Source of the DNA: Halosimplex aquaticum
GTDB taxonomy: Archaea; Halobacteriota; Halobacteria; Halobacteriales; Haloarculaceae
Length of the DNA: 64,000 bases
Direction: 5' to 3'
Assembly: GCF_028747785.1 (NCBI RefSeq)
Contig: NZ_CP118158.1
Coordinates: 4,340,001 to 4,404,000 of the forward strand
Made by a program: the position numbers and the translations under genes. Below, piece after piece: positions 26,022 through 35,213 of the stretch; the stretch's first letter is position 1; every line of letters begins with the position of its first letter. The notes below the pieces were generated by a model. The model had not been told where the DNA came from and searched no databases. It saw only the letters and a list, made by a program, of their open reading frames with translations.

Positions 26022-27387
26022 GGCGGCGGCGCTCGGGAGCGAACTCGCTCGGGGCGAGCAGCGGCTCGAACGGACCGGTCGCTGGGACGGCATCCACGCG
26101 CTGGCGCTCGCGGCGACGGCGGTCGGCATCCTCGTCGGGACGCCCGTCGCGATCCTCGCTGGCCTCGCTGGCGTCGGGTTCGCGGCGTATAGCCGCGCCG
26201 CGGAGGCGCCGGACCCGGCGCTCGCCGTCGAACGGCACGTCAGCGATACGGACCCTGACCCGGGCGACACGGTGCGCGTCACGCTCACCGTCGAGAACGA
26301 GAGCGGCCGCACGCTCCCGGACCTGCGATTCTGCGACGACGTGCCCGCGGGGCTGGAAGTCGTCGAGGGGACCGCGCGGCACACGACCGCGCTCCGCCCG
26401 GGCAAGCGAGCGTCGATCGCCTACGAGTTCGAGGCGGTGCGGGGACGCCACGAATTCGACAGTCTCACCGTCGTGACGCGGGACGTGAGCGGCGCGAGCC
26501 GGCGGACCGCGCGGCAGGCCACCGACCGCTCGACGGTCGTCTGCCGCCCGCGATACGAGGCGCGGACGGCGCCGCTCGGCGACCTCGCCACTCGACTCAC
26601 CGGCGACCAGCCCGTCTCGGCGACGGGCGAGGGGATCGCCTTCCACTCCATGCGGGAGTACCGGACCGGCGACTCGCTGTCCAGCGTCGACTGGAACCGC
26701 TACGCGAAGGACGGCGAACTCGCGACGCGGCGGTTCGACCAGCCCCGCACCGTCAAAGTCGTCCTGCTCGTCGACGCGCGCCGCGAGGCGTACGTGACGG
26801 CCGGCGACGACCGCCGGCCGGGCGTCGACGTCTGCGCGTACGCCGCCGGCGCGCTGGCGAGCGGACTGGCGGACGACGGCTGCCACGTCGGGCTGGCGGC
26901 GCTGTCGCCGCGCGACTGCTGGCTCCCGCCGGCCTCCGGCCGGACGCACCGCGAGCGGCTCCACGAGGCGCTCACGACTCACGACGCGTTCGGCTGGCGG
27001 CCGCCGGCGGAATCGCGATCCGGGGAGGGGGACGAATCCGACCCGGTCGACGACGGGTTCGACCGCCTGCTCGCCCAGTTGCCCGGCGACGCGCAGGTCG
27101 TCTTCTGTTCGCCGTTCGTCGACGACAGAGCGGTCGAGGTGGCCCGCGCGCTCGACGCTCGGGGCCACGACGTGACCGTCGCGAGTCCGGACGTGACGGC
27201 GGCCGATTCGCCGTACCGCCGACTGGCCGCGACCGAGCGTCGCCTCGGACTCGACGAGTGTCGTCGCGCCGGCATCTCCGTCGTCGAGTGGACGACCCGG
27301 GACGGGGGGTCAGCGGTGGTCGAACCCGGCCGCGGTTCCCGCGAGCCAGCAGTCGCGACGGACGGAGGTGACGGCGAATGGCGGTGA
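26014..27387 (+). CDS. DUF58 domain protein
   Basis: The 457-residue protein has two N-terminal hydrophobic segments (about residues 20-52), a beta-sandwich region (about 60-170), and the DUF58 signature REYRTGDSLSSVDWNRYAK followed by a vWA-like domain with VVLLVDARREAY. DUF58 proteins act with MoxR-type AAA+ ATPases in assembly of membrane or envelope complexes, but no MoxR gene is in this cluster. The ATG at 26014 is chosen; a GTG nine bases upstream is possible. Confidence 0.85.
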   Translation: MTEAAALGSELARGEQRLERTGRWDGIHALALAATAVGILVGTPVAILAGLAGVGFAAYSRAAEAPDPALAVERHVSDTDPDPGDTVRVTLTVENESGRTLPDLRFCDDVPAGLEVVEGTARHTTALRPGKRASIAYEFEAVRGRHEFDSLTVVTRDVSGASRRTARQATDRSTVVCRPRYEARTAPLGDLATRLTGDQPVSATGEGIAFHSMREYRTGDSLSSVDWNRYAKDGELATRRFDQPRTVKVVLLVDARREAYVTAGDDRRPGVDVCAYAAGALASGLADDGCHVGLAALSPRDCWLPPASGRTHRERLHEALTTHDAFGWRPPAESRSGEGDESDPVDDGFDRLLAQLPGDAQVVFCSPFVDDRAVEVARALDARGHDVTVASPDVTAADSPYRRLAATERRLGLDECRRAGISVVEWTTRDGGSAVVEPGRGSREPAVATDGGDGEWR

Positions 27388-27878
27388 GTCGAGCGCGCGA
27401 CCGGCGTCGGCCGCGGGCGAGCCACGCCCTCGCAGTCGTCGCGACGCTCGCGGTGCTGTCGGCGGTCCGCGGGTCGACGATGGCCGCCCTCGTCGGCCTG
27501 GGCGGTGCGCTGGCGCTCGTCGCGGGGTTGATCCGCCGGTCGGAGCCGTCGGTCGTCTTCGCCGGCGCGACGCTGTTCGCGGCGACGGTCCTGGCGGCGA
27601 CCGGTCCCGCTGACGCCGAGTCGGTGTTGATCGGCGCCTTCGGCGCGGTTCTCGCGGCGGACCTCGGGACCTTCGCCATCGGCATCGACCGCGACGCGGA
27701 CGCGGCGGTGGCGACCACCCGTGTCGAACTGCTCCACGCCGTCGGGAGCGCCACGGTCGCGATACTCACCGCTGGCGTCGGGTACGCATTGTTCGAGACG
27801 GTCCCGAGCGGCGGGTCGCTCGGCGTCGTCGCGCTCTTGCTCGGTGGCGTCGTGCTGGCGTGGCTACTGCGGGAGTGA
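27378..27878 (+). CDS. Integral membrane protein, last gene of the DUF58 cluster
   Basis: The 166-residue protein is almost entirely hydrophobic with about five to six transmembrane helices and little soluble sequence. It resembles the uncharacterised family (DUF7519-like, by recollection) next to DUF58 genes in haloarchaea. Its start overlaps the DUF58 stop by 10 bp. Confidence 0.65.
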   Translation: MAVSRARDRRRPRASHALAVVATLAVLSAVRGSTMAALVGLGGALALVAGLIRRSEPSVVFAGATLFAATVLAATGPADAESVLIGAFGAVLAADLGTFAIGIDRDADAAVATTRVELLHAVGSATVAILTAGVGYALFETVPSGGSLGVVALLLGGVVLAWLLRE

Positions 27879-27940
27879 ACCTGTCGCACGGGTTCGGTGC
27901 GTTCAGCAATACTAATAATGCACACGCCGGACCACAGTCT

Positions 27941-29170
27941 ATGAGCGACCGCTTTGACGTGGTGATCGCGGGGGCCGGTCCCGCTGGAGCGCAGTGCGCG
28001 CGCGACCTGGCGGCGAGAGAGTACGACGTACTCGTGCTGGAGACCGAGCCCGAGGCCGACTTCCCGCGTCAGAGCAACAAGTCGACCGCCGGGACGTTCC
28101 CCTCGATGATGGCGTCGTTCAACGTCCCCGACGACGTCGTGATGAACTTCACCGAGAACGTCGTGTTAGAGTCGCCGAACGACCACTTCGTTCGCGACCA
28201 GCCCGGCGCGGTCCTGGAGTTCGCCGACTTCAAGCGCTGGCTCGTCGCCGAGGGGCGCGAGGCGGGCGCGGAGTACCGCTTCGACTCGCGCGTCTCGAAG
28301 CCGATCACCGAGGACGGCGACGTGGTCGGCGTCCGATACGACGGGCAGAAAGAGGTGTACGCGGACATCGTGGTCGACGCGACGGGGCCGGCGGCGCCGC
28401 TGGCCAAGGACCTGGGCGTCACCGACCTCTCCCGCGATCGCCAGGCCATCGGCGTCGAGTACGAGTTCGAGGGGGTCCAGGTCGACCACCCGGACTTCGC
28501 CGACTGCCGGGATGCGATGATGCTCCGACTCGACCACGACCTCGCGCCGGGCGGCTACTCCTGGATCTTCCACACCGGCGGGGACACGGCGAAGGTCGGC
28601 CTCTGTTACATCCAGAACGACAGCCACCGCGAGTACGCGAAGGAGGGGATGGGCATCGACGACTACCTGGAGTACTGGCTGGAGTCCGACCCGCGCTTCG
28701 CGGACGCGCGCCGGCTCGACGGCAAGCAACACCGGGGCTCGGCGCACATCCAGGAGCCGGGCCAGATGACCACGGACAGCTTCATCGCCATCGGCGACAC
28801 GGTGCCGACCATCGACCCGCTGTGGGGCGAGGGGATCCACAAGGGGATGCTCTCGGCGCGGGCCGCGGCGGCGACCGCCGACAGGGCGTTGACCGGGACG
28901 GTCGACACCTCCGCCGAGCAGATGCGGATCTACAACAAGCTCTGGCGCGAGGACGTGGCCCCGAAGGCCAAGTCGCGTCTGTTGATGACGGAACTGCTCT
29001 ACCTGGCGCCCAACGAGCGCTACGACAGGCTGATGGCCGACCTGCGGCGGGCGGACGGGGACACGCTCGCGAAGGTCAACGACGGCAACCGACTGGCGAT
29101 GCGCGACCTGATTCACCTGAGCGACCTCCCCTTGCTCGCCCGATTCGCTCGCGAGCGGCTGAACGCCTGA
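27941..29170 (+). CDS. Geranylgeranyl reductase family FAD-dependent oxidoreductase
   Basis: The 409-residue flavoprotein has the FAD dinucleotide motif VVIAGAGPAGAQCARDL (about 7-23) and the family segment FIAIGDTVPTIDPLWGEGIHKGM. Relatives reduce geranylgeranyl chains of archaeal lipids or act as digeranylgeranylglycerophospholipid reductases. This member is divergent and its substrate is uncertain. The ATG at 27941 lies about 27 nt after the TATA-like ACTAATAATG, giving a leaderless mRNA; an upstream GTG in the same frame is rejected for that reason. Confidence 0.85.
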   Translation: MSDRFDVVIAGAGPAGAQCARDLAAREYDVLVLETEPEADFPRQSNKSTAGTFPSMMASFNVPDDVVMNFTENVVLESPNDHFVRDQPGAVLEFADFKRWLVAEGREAGAEYRFDSRVSKPITEDGDVVGVRYDGQKEVYADIVVDATGPAAPLAKDLGVTDLSRDRQAIGVEYEFEGVQVDHPDFADCRDAMMLRLDHDLAPGGYSWIFHTGGDTAKVGLCYIQNDSHREYAKEGMGIDDYLEYWLESDPRFADARRLDGKQHRGSAHIQEPGQMTTDSFIAIGDTVPTIDPLWGEGIHKGMLSARAAAATADRALTGTVDTSAEQMRIYNKLWREDVAPKAKSRLLMTELLYLAPNERYDRLMADLRRADGDTLAKVNDGNRLAMRDLIHLSDLPLLARFARERLNA

Positions 29171-29249
29171 GGGCGCGGCGAATCGGGGGGACGGTCCAAC
29201 CCATCGAGGACCCAACAAGATTTTACCCCCTCCGGTCACCTCCCATGGC

Positions 29250-31208
29250 ATGGAACGGGAACCGAGCAGACGGCGATTCATCACGGGCTGTTGCGTCGCC
29301 GGCGCAGGGGCGCTGGCGGCCGGCGGATTCGCGAGCGGTGCGGCGGCCGAGGAGGCCGACCGCGCCGCGGTGCCGAAGACGCGCTGGGATCGGACGTATC
29401 AGACGGGGGACGGCGGTACGGCGAACGGGATCGCCCCCGCGAGCGACGGCGGCTACGTCGTCGTCGGGTCGACCGATCCCTCGAAGGGCGAGTACAAGCG
29501 CAAGCTCTGGCTCTTCAAGATATCCGCCGCGGGGCAACTCGTCTGGGAGAAGACCTTCGGCGAGCGCCCGGTCACAGAGGGGTTCGACATCGCCGCGACG
29601 GAAGACGGGTTCATCGTCGCCGGTCACACCCGCGAGGAGGGCGTCGACCCCCAGGACGCGGTCGCGCTCCGTGTCGACGCCGAGGGCGTCGAACAGTGGC
29701 GGCGGGTCTTCCACGTGCGGGACAGCACGACCGACACCATGCGGGCGGTCGACGTCGACGGCGACGGTCGATTCATCTTCGCGGGGTGGACGAGCCGCTT
29801 CGACGACGCCTGGGTCGCGCAACTGACCGACGAGAACAAGATCAACTGGTCGGAGCGGTACGGTCCGGGCTCGCGGAGCCGCTACCACGGCGTCGTGACG
29901 GCCTCCGACGGCGGGTACGTCGTCGTCGGCGAGAACGTCGACACGTCCGGCGACACGACCGGCTGGGCGAACAAGCTCGACGAGGAGGGCGTCCAGCAGT
30001 TCTCCCAGCAGTTCAAGAAGAACTCGAACAGCGCGACGAACCCGTACGACGACTACAACGCCTTCTACGACGTCACCGAGACCCGAAGCGGGTTCGTCGC
30101 GGTCGGCGCGAACGCGTTCGACCAGCAGACGAACGACCAGCGCGGCTGGGCGCTCGAGTTCAACGTCAACGGGGGCAAGCTCTGGGACAAGCGCTACACC
30201 GAGGCGAACTACACCGCGCTGTACGACGTCTCGTACAAGAACCTGGAGTACTACGTCGTCGGTGAGACGGCCACCGACGGCGAGGGGACTGACGCGCGGG
30301 GCTACGCCGCCAAACTCGGTATCGACGGCCAGATGCAGTGGTCCGACACCTGGGGCGACGGCTCCAGCGAGTTCTCGGCGTTCCAGAAGACCGGCGGGGG
30401 AGGCGTCGTCGCGGTGGGGAGTTCGGCGGAATCGGCCGGTTCGAGCGCGAGCGGCTGGGGCGTACAGATCGGCGGCGACGAGGTCGCCACCGCCACGCCG
30501 TCGCCGACGCCGAGTCCGACGCCGTCGCCGACCCCGGGGTCGACGAACACGCCGACGTTCACTCCCACGCCGTCGGACGGGACGAGCGGGACCGCCACGG
30601 CTGGCGGCGGCGGGACGGACACGGGCGCGCCCACGCCGACCGAGACGCCCGGCGGAGACGGCGGCTCGGGGACGGACGGCGGCGGTGATACGGGGACGAC
30701 CGCGGCCGAAGAGAGCGGCGGCGGGCTGTCGCCGACCACCATCGGTATCGGCGCGGTGATCCTCGCCCTCGGCGGAGGCGGCGTGCTCTACAACCGGTTC
30801 CTCGCGGGCGACGACGAGGACGTCGCCGGACCCGGGCAAGGGACCGGCGGCGCCGCGCCTGTCGATCCCGGCGACGGCGGCGACGGCGGTGACGGCGGGA
30901 CTGGCGGTGCCGAGACAACCGAACCGGCGACCGACGAGAACGAGGACGTCCAGTCGGCCCAGACCGTCGTCGAGGGCGCCGACAGCGCCGGCGAATCGGT
31001 CGACGGGACGGAGAGCGCAGACGGTGCGGAGAGCGCCGACGAAGCGGCCGGTGCCGACGGCGGCGACGACGCGGAGTCGACCGAGTCCGCCGACGCGGAC
31101 GGCGACGCGGAGTCCGGTTCCGGCGACGACCAGACCGAGTCGGGGGCTGATTCCGACGGCGGCGACGGTTCGGACGAATCGACCGACGACGAGTCGACGG
31201 ACACGTAG
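29250..31208 (+). CDS. Tat-exported beta-propeller protein with stalk and membrane anchor
   Basis: The 652-residue protein starts with a twin-arginine signal (SRRRFIT, residues 6-12, then a hydrophobic core). Residues about 45-410 carry repeated SDGGYVVVGS / DGFIVAGHT / SGFVAVGA units, a beta-propeller of blades built on GG(Y/F)xVxG. A Thr-Pro stalk (TPSPTPSPTPSP) and a Gly-rich region follow, then a transmembrane helix (about 490-510) and an intracellular acidic D/S/E/A-rich tail of about 130 residues. It is likely a surface-exposed binding or sensing protein. The ATG at 29250 follows ATTTTACC by about 25 nt. Confidence 0.82.
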   Translation: MEREPSRRRFITGCCVAGAGALAAGGFASGAAAEEADRAAVPKTRWDRTYQTGDGGTANGIAPASDGGYVVVGSTDPSKGEYKRKLWLFKISAAGQLVWEKTFGERPVTEGFDIAATEDGFIVAGHTREEGVDPQDAVALRVDAEGVEQWRRVFHVRDSTTDTMRAVDVDGDGRFIFAGWTSRFDDAWVAQLTDENKINWSERYGPGSRSRYHGVVTASDGGYVVVGENVDTSGDTTGWANKLDEEGVQQFSQQFKKNSNSATNPYDDYNAFYDVTETRSGFVAVGANAFDQQTNDQRGWALEFNVNGGKLWDKRYTEANYTALYDVSYKNLEYYVVGETATDGEGTDARGYAAKLGIDGQMQWSDTWGDGSSEFSAFQKTGGGGVVAVGSSAESAGSSASGWGVQIGGDEVATATPSPTPSPTPSPTPGSTNTPTFTPTPSDGTSGTATAGGGGTDTGAPTPTETPGGDGGSGTDGGGDTGTTAAEESGGGLSPTTIGIGAVILALGGGGVLYNRFLAGDDEDVAGPGQGTGGAAPVDPGDGGDGGDGGTGGAETTEPATDENEDVQSAQTVVEGADSAGESVDGTESADGAESADEAAGADGGDDAESTESADADGDAESGSGDDQTESGADSDGGDGSDESTDDESTDT

Positions 31209-31270
31209 GCTCGCCGACAGCGGGTTCGCCGGTCGCAACGCCTTTTGGTCGCTCGTCCTCAGTACCGGCC

Positions 31271-32110
31271 ATGACTCAGGACTCACAGACTCCGGAGAGC
31301 GTACCGCGCGTCGACGGAATGCCGACGTTCGGGCTCGGCACTTGGCAGAACGAGAACCCAGACGAGTGCGCCGAGAGCGTCCGGACGGCCCTGGAGATGG
31401 GGTATCGCCACGTCGACACCGCGCAGGCCTACGACAACGAATCGGCGGTCGGCGACGGTATCGCCGCGGCGGACGTCCCTCGCGAGGAGATGTTCCTGGC
31501 GACGAAGGTGTGGATCGACCACCTCGACCGCGACGGCGTCGTCGAGTCGACCGAAGAGAGCCTGGAGAAACTCGGCGTGGACTCGCTGGACCTGCTGTAC
31601 GTCCACTGGCCGTCGCGGACCTACGACGCCGCGGAGACGCTCCCGGCGCTCGAAGAACTGAGAGACCGCGGCCTGATCGACCGCATCGGCGTCTCGAACT
31701 TCGAACCGCACCACCTCGACGAGGCCCGCGAGGTGCTCGACGAACCGATCTTCGCGAACCAGGTCGAGATGCACCCGCTGCTCCGCCAGGAGGAACTCCG
31801 CGAGTACGCCGCGGAAGCGGACATCGAACTCGTCGCGTACTCGCCGCTCATCCGCGGGCGAGTCTTCGACGTGCCCGAACTGTCCGAGATCGCGGAGAAA
31901 CACGACGCCAGCGAGGCGCAGGTGTCGCTCGCCTGGCTCCGCGAGAAGGGCGTGACGCCGATCCCGAAGGCGACGAGCGAGGCTCACATCCGCGACAACT
32001 GGGAGAGCGTGGCGCTCGACCTCGACGACGAGGACGTCGCGGCGATCGACGCCATCGACCGGACGGAGCGTCAGATCGACCCCGGATTCGGCCCGGACGC
32101 CTGGGGCTGA
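31271..32110 (+). CDS. Aldo/keto reductase
   Basis: The 279-residue TIM-barrel NADPH oxidoreductase has the catalytic tetrad in recognisable segments: GYRHVDTAQAYDNE (Asp, Tyr), ATKVW (Lys) and YVHWP (His). The C-terminal PIPKATSEAHI binds NADPH. It reduces aldehydes/ketones; the physiological substrate is unknown. It stands alone with CTTTTGGTC upstream (about 31240) as a weak TATA element. Confidence 0.92.
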   Translation: MTQDSQTPESVPRVDGMPTFGLGTWQNENPDECAESVRTALEMGYRHVDTAQAYDNESAVGDGIAAADVPREEMFLATKVWIDHLDRDGVVESTEESLEKLGVDSLDLLYVHWPSRTYDAAETLPALEELRDRGLIDRIGVSNFEPHHLDEAREVLDEPIFANQVEMHPLLRQEELREYAAEADIELVAYSPLIRGRVFDVPELSEIAEKHDASEAQVSLAWLREKGVTPIPKATSEAHIRDNWESVALDLDDEDVAAIDAIDRTERQIDPGFGPDAWG

Positions 32111-32285
32111 CCCGGCCGTCGGGCCAGCGACCGAGAGTCGTCGCCTCAGAGCGTGATCTCTGGGATGTTCAGGCCGTCACGGAAACCCCCAATCCTGTCG
32201 CAGAGAGGACCTGTCGGCCGAGAATAGGAGTCGGCAGCCATCCAGCAACAAAAGAGGTATACAGGGCACTACCAAACCCCTCGAT

Positions 32286-33038
32286 ATGTCCGTCGGGAAC
32301 AGTCAGGGGGTCGTCGAAGCGATACGCTTCGACTTGAACAAGTTCCACGAGACCTGGATGGGGTTGCTCTATCCGCGCCAGCGGGGGGCGAGCAACACCG
32401 TCCTCGGGAAGTGGCAACCGCAGACCACCCGCGAGAAGGTATCGTACACAGCGTGGTCGGCACTGGGCGCGCTCGTCGTGGCCGTCCTCTATCCGCTCGC
32501 GCTGTTCGGCGTCATCGTCCGCTTCCACGCCCGCAAGATCGACGTCTCGGTCGAGAAACTCGGCGCCGTCGGGGTCGTCCTGTTGACGATCCTCGTCTGG
32601 GGGGGCCTCTCCGCGCTCGTCGAGTTCCGACTGCAGGCGCAGTTCTCGAGCCAGGAAGCCAACGCGATCATCGCCGCCAGCGTCGTGGCCGTCCTCTCGT
32701 CGGCGCTCGCGGTGCTCTTCCGGAGCGTCGGCGGTCGGATCACGACCGTCGTCTTCGCCTACCCGTTCGGCGTGACGGCTATCTTCCTGCCACCCGTCGT
32801 CGCCGCGCTCGTCTCCGACGACGTCGCGCAGTTCAGCATCGTCTACGCCGATCAGATAGCCGAACTCGCCCGCGCCGAAGTCCTCGAACCGCTCGGACTC
32901 CGGGACGACGTCGCCGAGAAGTTCGACATGACGGAGTTCGCCTACGTCCTCATCTGGATCGGCGTCTCCGTCCCGCTGGGGTGGCTCCTCGGCATCACCG
33001 TCGCGCTGGCCGACTTCATCCGGCCGACCGGCGAGTGA
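32286..33038 (+). CDS. Hypothetical integral membrane protein
   Basis: The 250-residue protein has about five predicted membrane helices (near 58-80, 92-112, 120-145, 150-178, 218-240) after a charged N-terminus (MSVGNSQGVVEAIRFDLNKF). No known family is recognised and no catalytic motif is apparent. The preceding 175-bp gap has the TATA-like AAAAGAGGTATAC (about 32252-32264). Confidence 0.7.
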   Translation: MSVGNSQGVVEAIRFDLNKFHETWMGLLYPRQRGASNTVLGKWQPQTTREKVSYTAWSALGALVVAVLYPLALFGVIVRFHARKIDVSVEKLGAVGVVLLTILVWGGLSALVEFRLQAQFSSQEANAIIAASVVAVLSSALAVLFRSVGGRITTVVFAYPFGVTAIFLPPVVAALVSDDVAQFSIVYADQIAELARAEVLEPLGLRDDVAEKFDMTEFAYVLIWIGVSVPLGWLLGITVALADFIRPTGE

Positions 33039-33048
33039 GCGCCGGGCC

Positions 33049-33765
33049 TCACGCCGCGTCCGAGGGGTCGATCCTCGTTTCTTCCGGCACGTCTCCGCCC
33101 CCAGTGGCGACCGCCACGGTCCCGGTCTGGCCCCGGTCGACGAGCACCGAGGCACCGACCCGGAGCGGCGCGAGCACGCCCGCGACGACCGTCCCTGGGC
33201 CCGAGAGCGGCGCGCGGATTGCCACCTCGTCCGTCTCGTCCAGGCTGTGTGATTCCACCACCGCCTCGGCGCGCTCCAGCAGTCGCTCGTGAGTGAACTG
33301 TCGGTCTCCGGCCGCGAGCGCGGTGTCGGTCGGCGCGACGGCGTCGGGCGGATTGGTCGGGTTCTCGCTCCACATCTCCGCCTCGAAGTGGGCGACCTCG
33401 GGGTCGTCGGGCACGTCGCCGTAAACGAGCACCTTCGTTCCGGGCCCGGCGTCGTACGAGTCGGTCCGCGACGCCGGCGCGAGCAGTGCCTTGGCGTCGG
33501 GCGACTCCCGCGGGTCGAACCGGACTGTCGCGCCCAGCAGCGCGGCGCCGCAGAACGCGAGTAGCGGGGGCGGGGTCAGCGGGTCGCCGGCGTCGACGGC
33601 GACGGTGGCGCCGCCGCGGACGCCGTAGTGTCGCAGGAGGTTGCCGCTCTTCCAGGCGTTCGTACAGAACTTCTCGTAGCTGTACGACCCGGCGCGACTG
33701 TCCGTCAGCACCGCGAGGTCGTCGCTTCGCCGCTCGCGCGCCACGAGGTCCCCGATAACGTCCAT
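33049..33765 (-). CDS. Truncated acyl-CoA-synthetase-like protein
   Basis: The 238-residue protein resembles only the N-terminal lobe of AMP-binding acyl/acetyl-CoA synthetases: an ALLTDS-type start, AWKSGNLLRHYGVRGGATVAV, and LLAFCGAALLGATVRFDP. The AMP-binding P-loop (TSGTTG-like) and the C-terminal lid of the family are absent, so it cannot carry out adenylation as such. This short form is recurrent in haloarchaea as far as I recall. It may bind an acyl or nucleotide ligand. Confidence 0.7.
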   Translation of the reverse strand: MDVIGDLVARERRSDDLAVLTDSRAGSYSYEKFCTNAWKSGNLLRHYGVRGGATVAVDAGDPLTPPPLLAFCGAALLGATVRFDPRESPDAKALLAPASRTDSYDAGPGTKVLVYGDVPDDPEVAHFEAEMWSENPTNPPDAVAPTDTALAAGDRQFTHERLLERAEAVVESHSLDETDEVAIRAPLSGPGTVVAGVLAPLRVGASVLVDRGQTGTVAVATGGGDVPEETRIDPSDAA

Positions 33766-33896
33766 ACCGCCGCTTCGACGGGAATCGGCAAAAGGAGTCC
33801 GACCCGGTATCGAGGGCGTTTACGTGAGCGCCGTCGCTCTCGGGGCTCGATCACGAGTAGCGGGCGCGAGCGCGCACCGGAGAAGTCTCAGATCGT

Positions 33897-34223
33897 TCAC
33901 TCGCCGAGGACGTCGATCGCGTCGAACGTGACCGCTTGCGTGAGGCGGACCTGATCGCTCCCCTCCCTGTAGCGGACGATGCCCGCGTCGGCGAGTTTCG
34001 GGATGTGGACGTGATACAGCGACGCCTGCACGCGTTTGACCTGTTCGTCGTCGGCGCCGTCCTCCAGTTCCCGTTCCGCGACCGCCTCCGCGAGGTCCCG
34101 GAGACGCAGCCCGGCCTCGGCGTCGTCGAGCAGGCGGACGACGTCGCGCCGTCGTGAACTCGACAGCGCGTCGTACACGAGTGATTTGTCACTGTGCCTG
34201 AGCGTACCGTCTGTGGGAGTCAT
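33897..34223 (-). CDS. DUF7344-type winged-helix regulator
   Basis: The protein has about 108 residues with a winged-helix pattern: LVYDALSSSRRRDVVRLLDD, then LRDLAEAVAE, VQASLYHVHIPKLADAGIVRY and a closing VTFDAIDV strand. It matches the haloarchaeal family known as DUF7344. Upstream on the minus strand GCGAAAG and CAATATAC (34247-34260) form BRE/TATA, so the ATG at 34223 is leaderless; an ATG nine bases upstream is possible. Target genes are unknown. Confidence 0.78.
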   Translation of the reverse strand: MTPTDGTLRHSDKSLVYDALSSSRRRDVVRLLDDAEAGLRLRDLAEAVAERELEDGADDEQVKRVQASLYHVHIPKLADAGIVRYREGSDQVRLTQAVTFDAIDVLGE

Positions 34224-34470
34224 CACTCTCATTCGGTGCCGTGCACGTATATTGCTTTCGCAGAGACTAATGCTGGAAATTAGCAACGGAACAGCTCTAC
34301 GTTCCGTTATCCACAGTGGCGCCGTCGTACCGGTGAAATCGCCGGGCCGTGAGCCGAGCAGATTCGGAAAAACTGAATCGCGGATCGCACTCGCCGGTCC
34401 AGTGGCCCGTAGTACCGTCCCACACGGTGACGGCGGCCAGAGCGGCGGTCTCCGGGTCCCGGTCGATCGG

Positions 34471-34983
34471 TCACGTCTCGTAGGTGCCGCTCTCGTCGTC
34501 GGAGACGACCTCGGTCCCGAAGTGGTCGAACGGCCGGATGTACCTGTGGCGGATCAGTTCCTCGTTTTCGATCTGCATCCCCAGCTGGTCGAGTTCCTTC
34601 GCGATGCGGGTCACGTCGTCGTTCCGCGGAGCGACGCCCATGATCTCGACGTTCTCCCTGCCGGCCATGAGTTCGGTGACCTCGACGACGCCCTCGATCT
34701 GGAGCGCCTCCCGCGCGAGCGCCTCCCGGTCGACGATGGGGGCCGAACAGGTGAACTGGATCTCGAGCTGATAGCCGGCCTGCTCGTAGTCCACGACGGG
34801 GACGTACCCCTCGATGATTCCGCGCTCTTCGAGATCGGCGATCCGGTTCCGGACGGTCCCGTCCGTGACGCCGACGGCCTCCGCGATGTCCACGGCCGTC
34901 TTGTGCCGGGCGTCCCGCTGTAACAGCTGGATGATCGCCCGGTCGACGTCGTCGAGCGGCGTGAACTCCGGGGACGCGCACAT
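34471..34983 (-). CDS. Lrp/AsnC family transcriptional regulator
   Basis: The 170-residue protein has an N-terminal helix-turn-helix (LDDVDRAIIQLLQRDARHKTAVDIAEAVGVTDG region, about 10-42) and a ligand-binding domain (RAM-like) with QLEIQFTCSAPIV and VVEVTELMAGRENVEIMGVA. Such proteins bind amino acids or related metabolites. It lies between the DUF7344 gene and dnaJ, all on the minus strand. The 230 bp upstream hold the dispersed repeat copy 2. Confidence 0.9.
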   Translation of the reverse strand: MCASPEFTPLDDVDRAIIQLLQRDARHKTAVDIAEAVGVTDGTVRNRIADLEERGIIEGYVPVVDYEQAGYQLEIQFTCSAPIVDREALAREALQIEGVVEVTELMAGRENVEIMGVAPRNDDVTRIAKELDQLGMQIENEELIRHRYIRPFDHFGTEVVSDDESGTYET

Positions 34984-35117
34984 CGACTCTAGTCAGGGGC
35001 CTCGGCTACTTGTCGCCTTCGAGGAGGGGCCCGCAAGTAGGTGGGTACTACAGACGAGTGCGGCCGTAGTGCGGCAAGCGTACCGCGCCGAGCGGAGCGA
35101 GGGGCGGTTTCACAGGT

Positions 35118-35202
35118 CGCGACCGAAGGGAGCGACCTGCTTTTTCACCCATGTTTTTGGTTCGGGGGTCGCCGCAGGCGACCCCCGAGCGAAAAAGATG
35201 GT
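35118..35202 (-). repeat. Dispersed 3-prime repeat, copy 2
   Basis: Read on the minus strand this is nearly the same element as 23836-23928: ACCATC, five T, the perfect 11-bp stem CGGGGGTCGCC with loop TGC (35163-35187), then CCAAAAACATGGGTGAAAAA and GGTCGCTCCC. It begins about 12 nt after the dnaJ stop and would terminate the dnaJ transcript. An additional 8-bp inverted repeat CAGGTCGC / GCGACCTG follows. The unit between 34984 and 35213 contains no gene. Confidence 0.75.
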
Positions 35203-35213
35203 AACTAGGTGGT

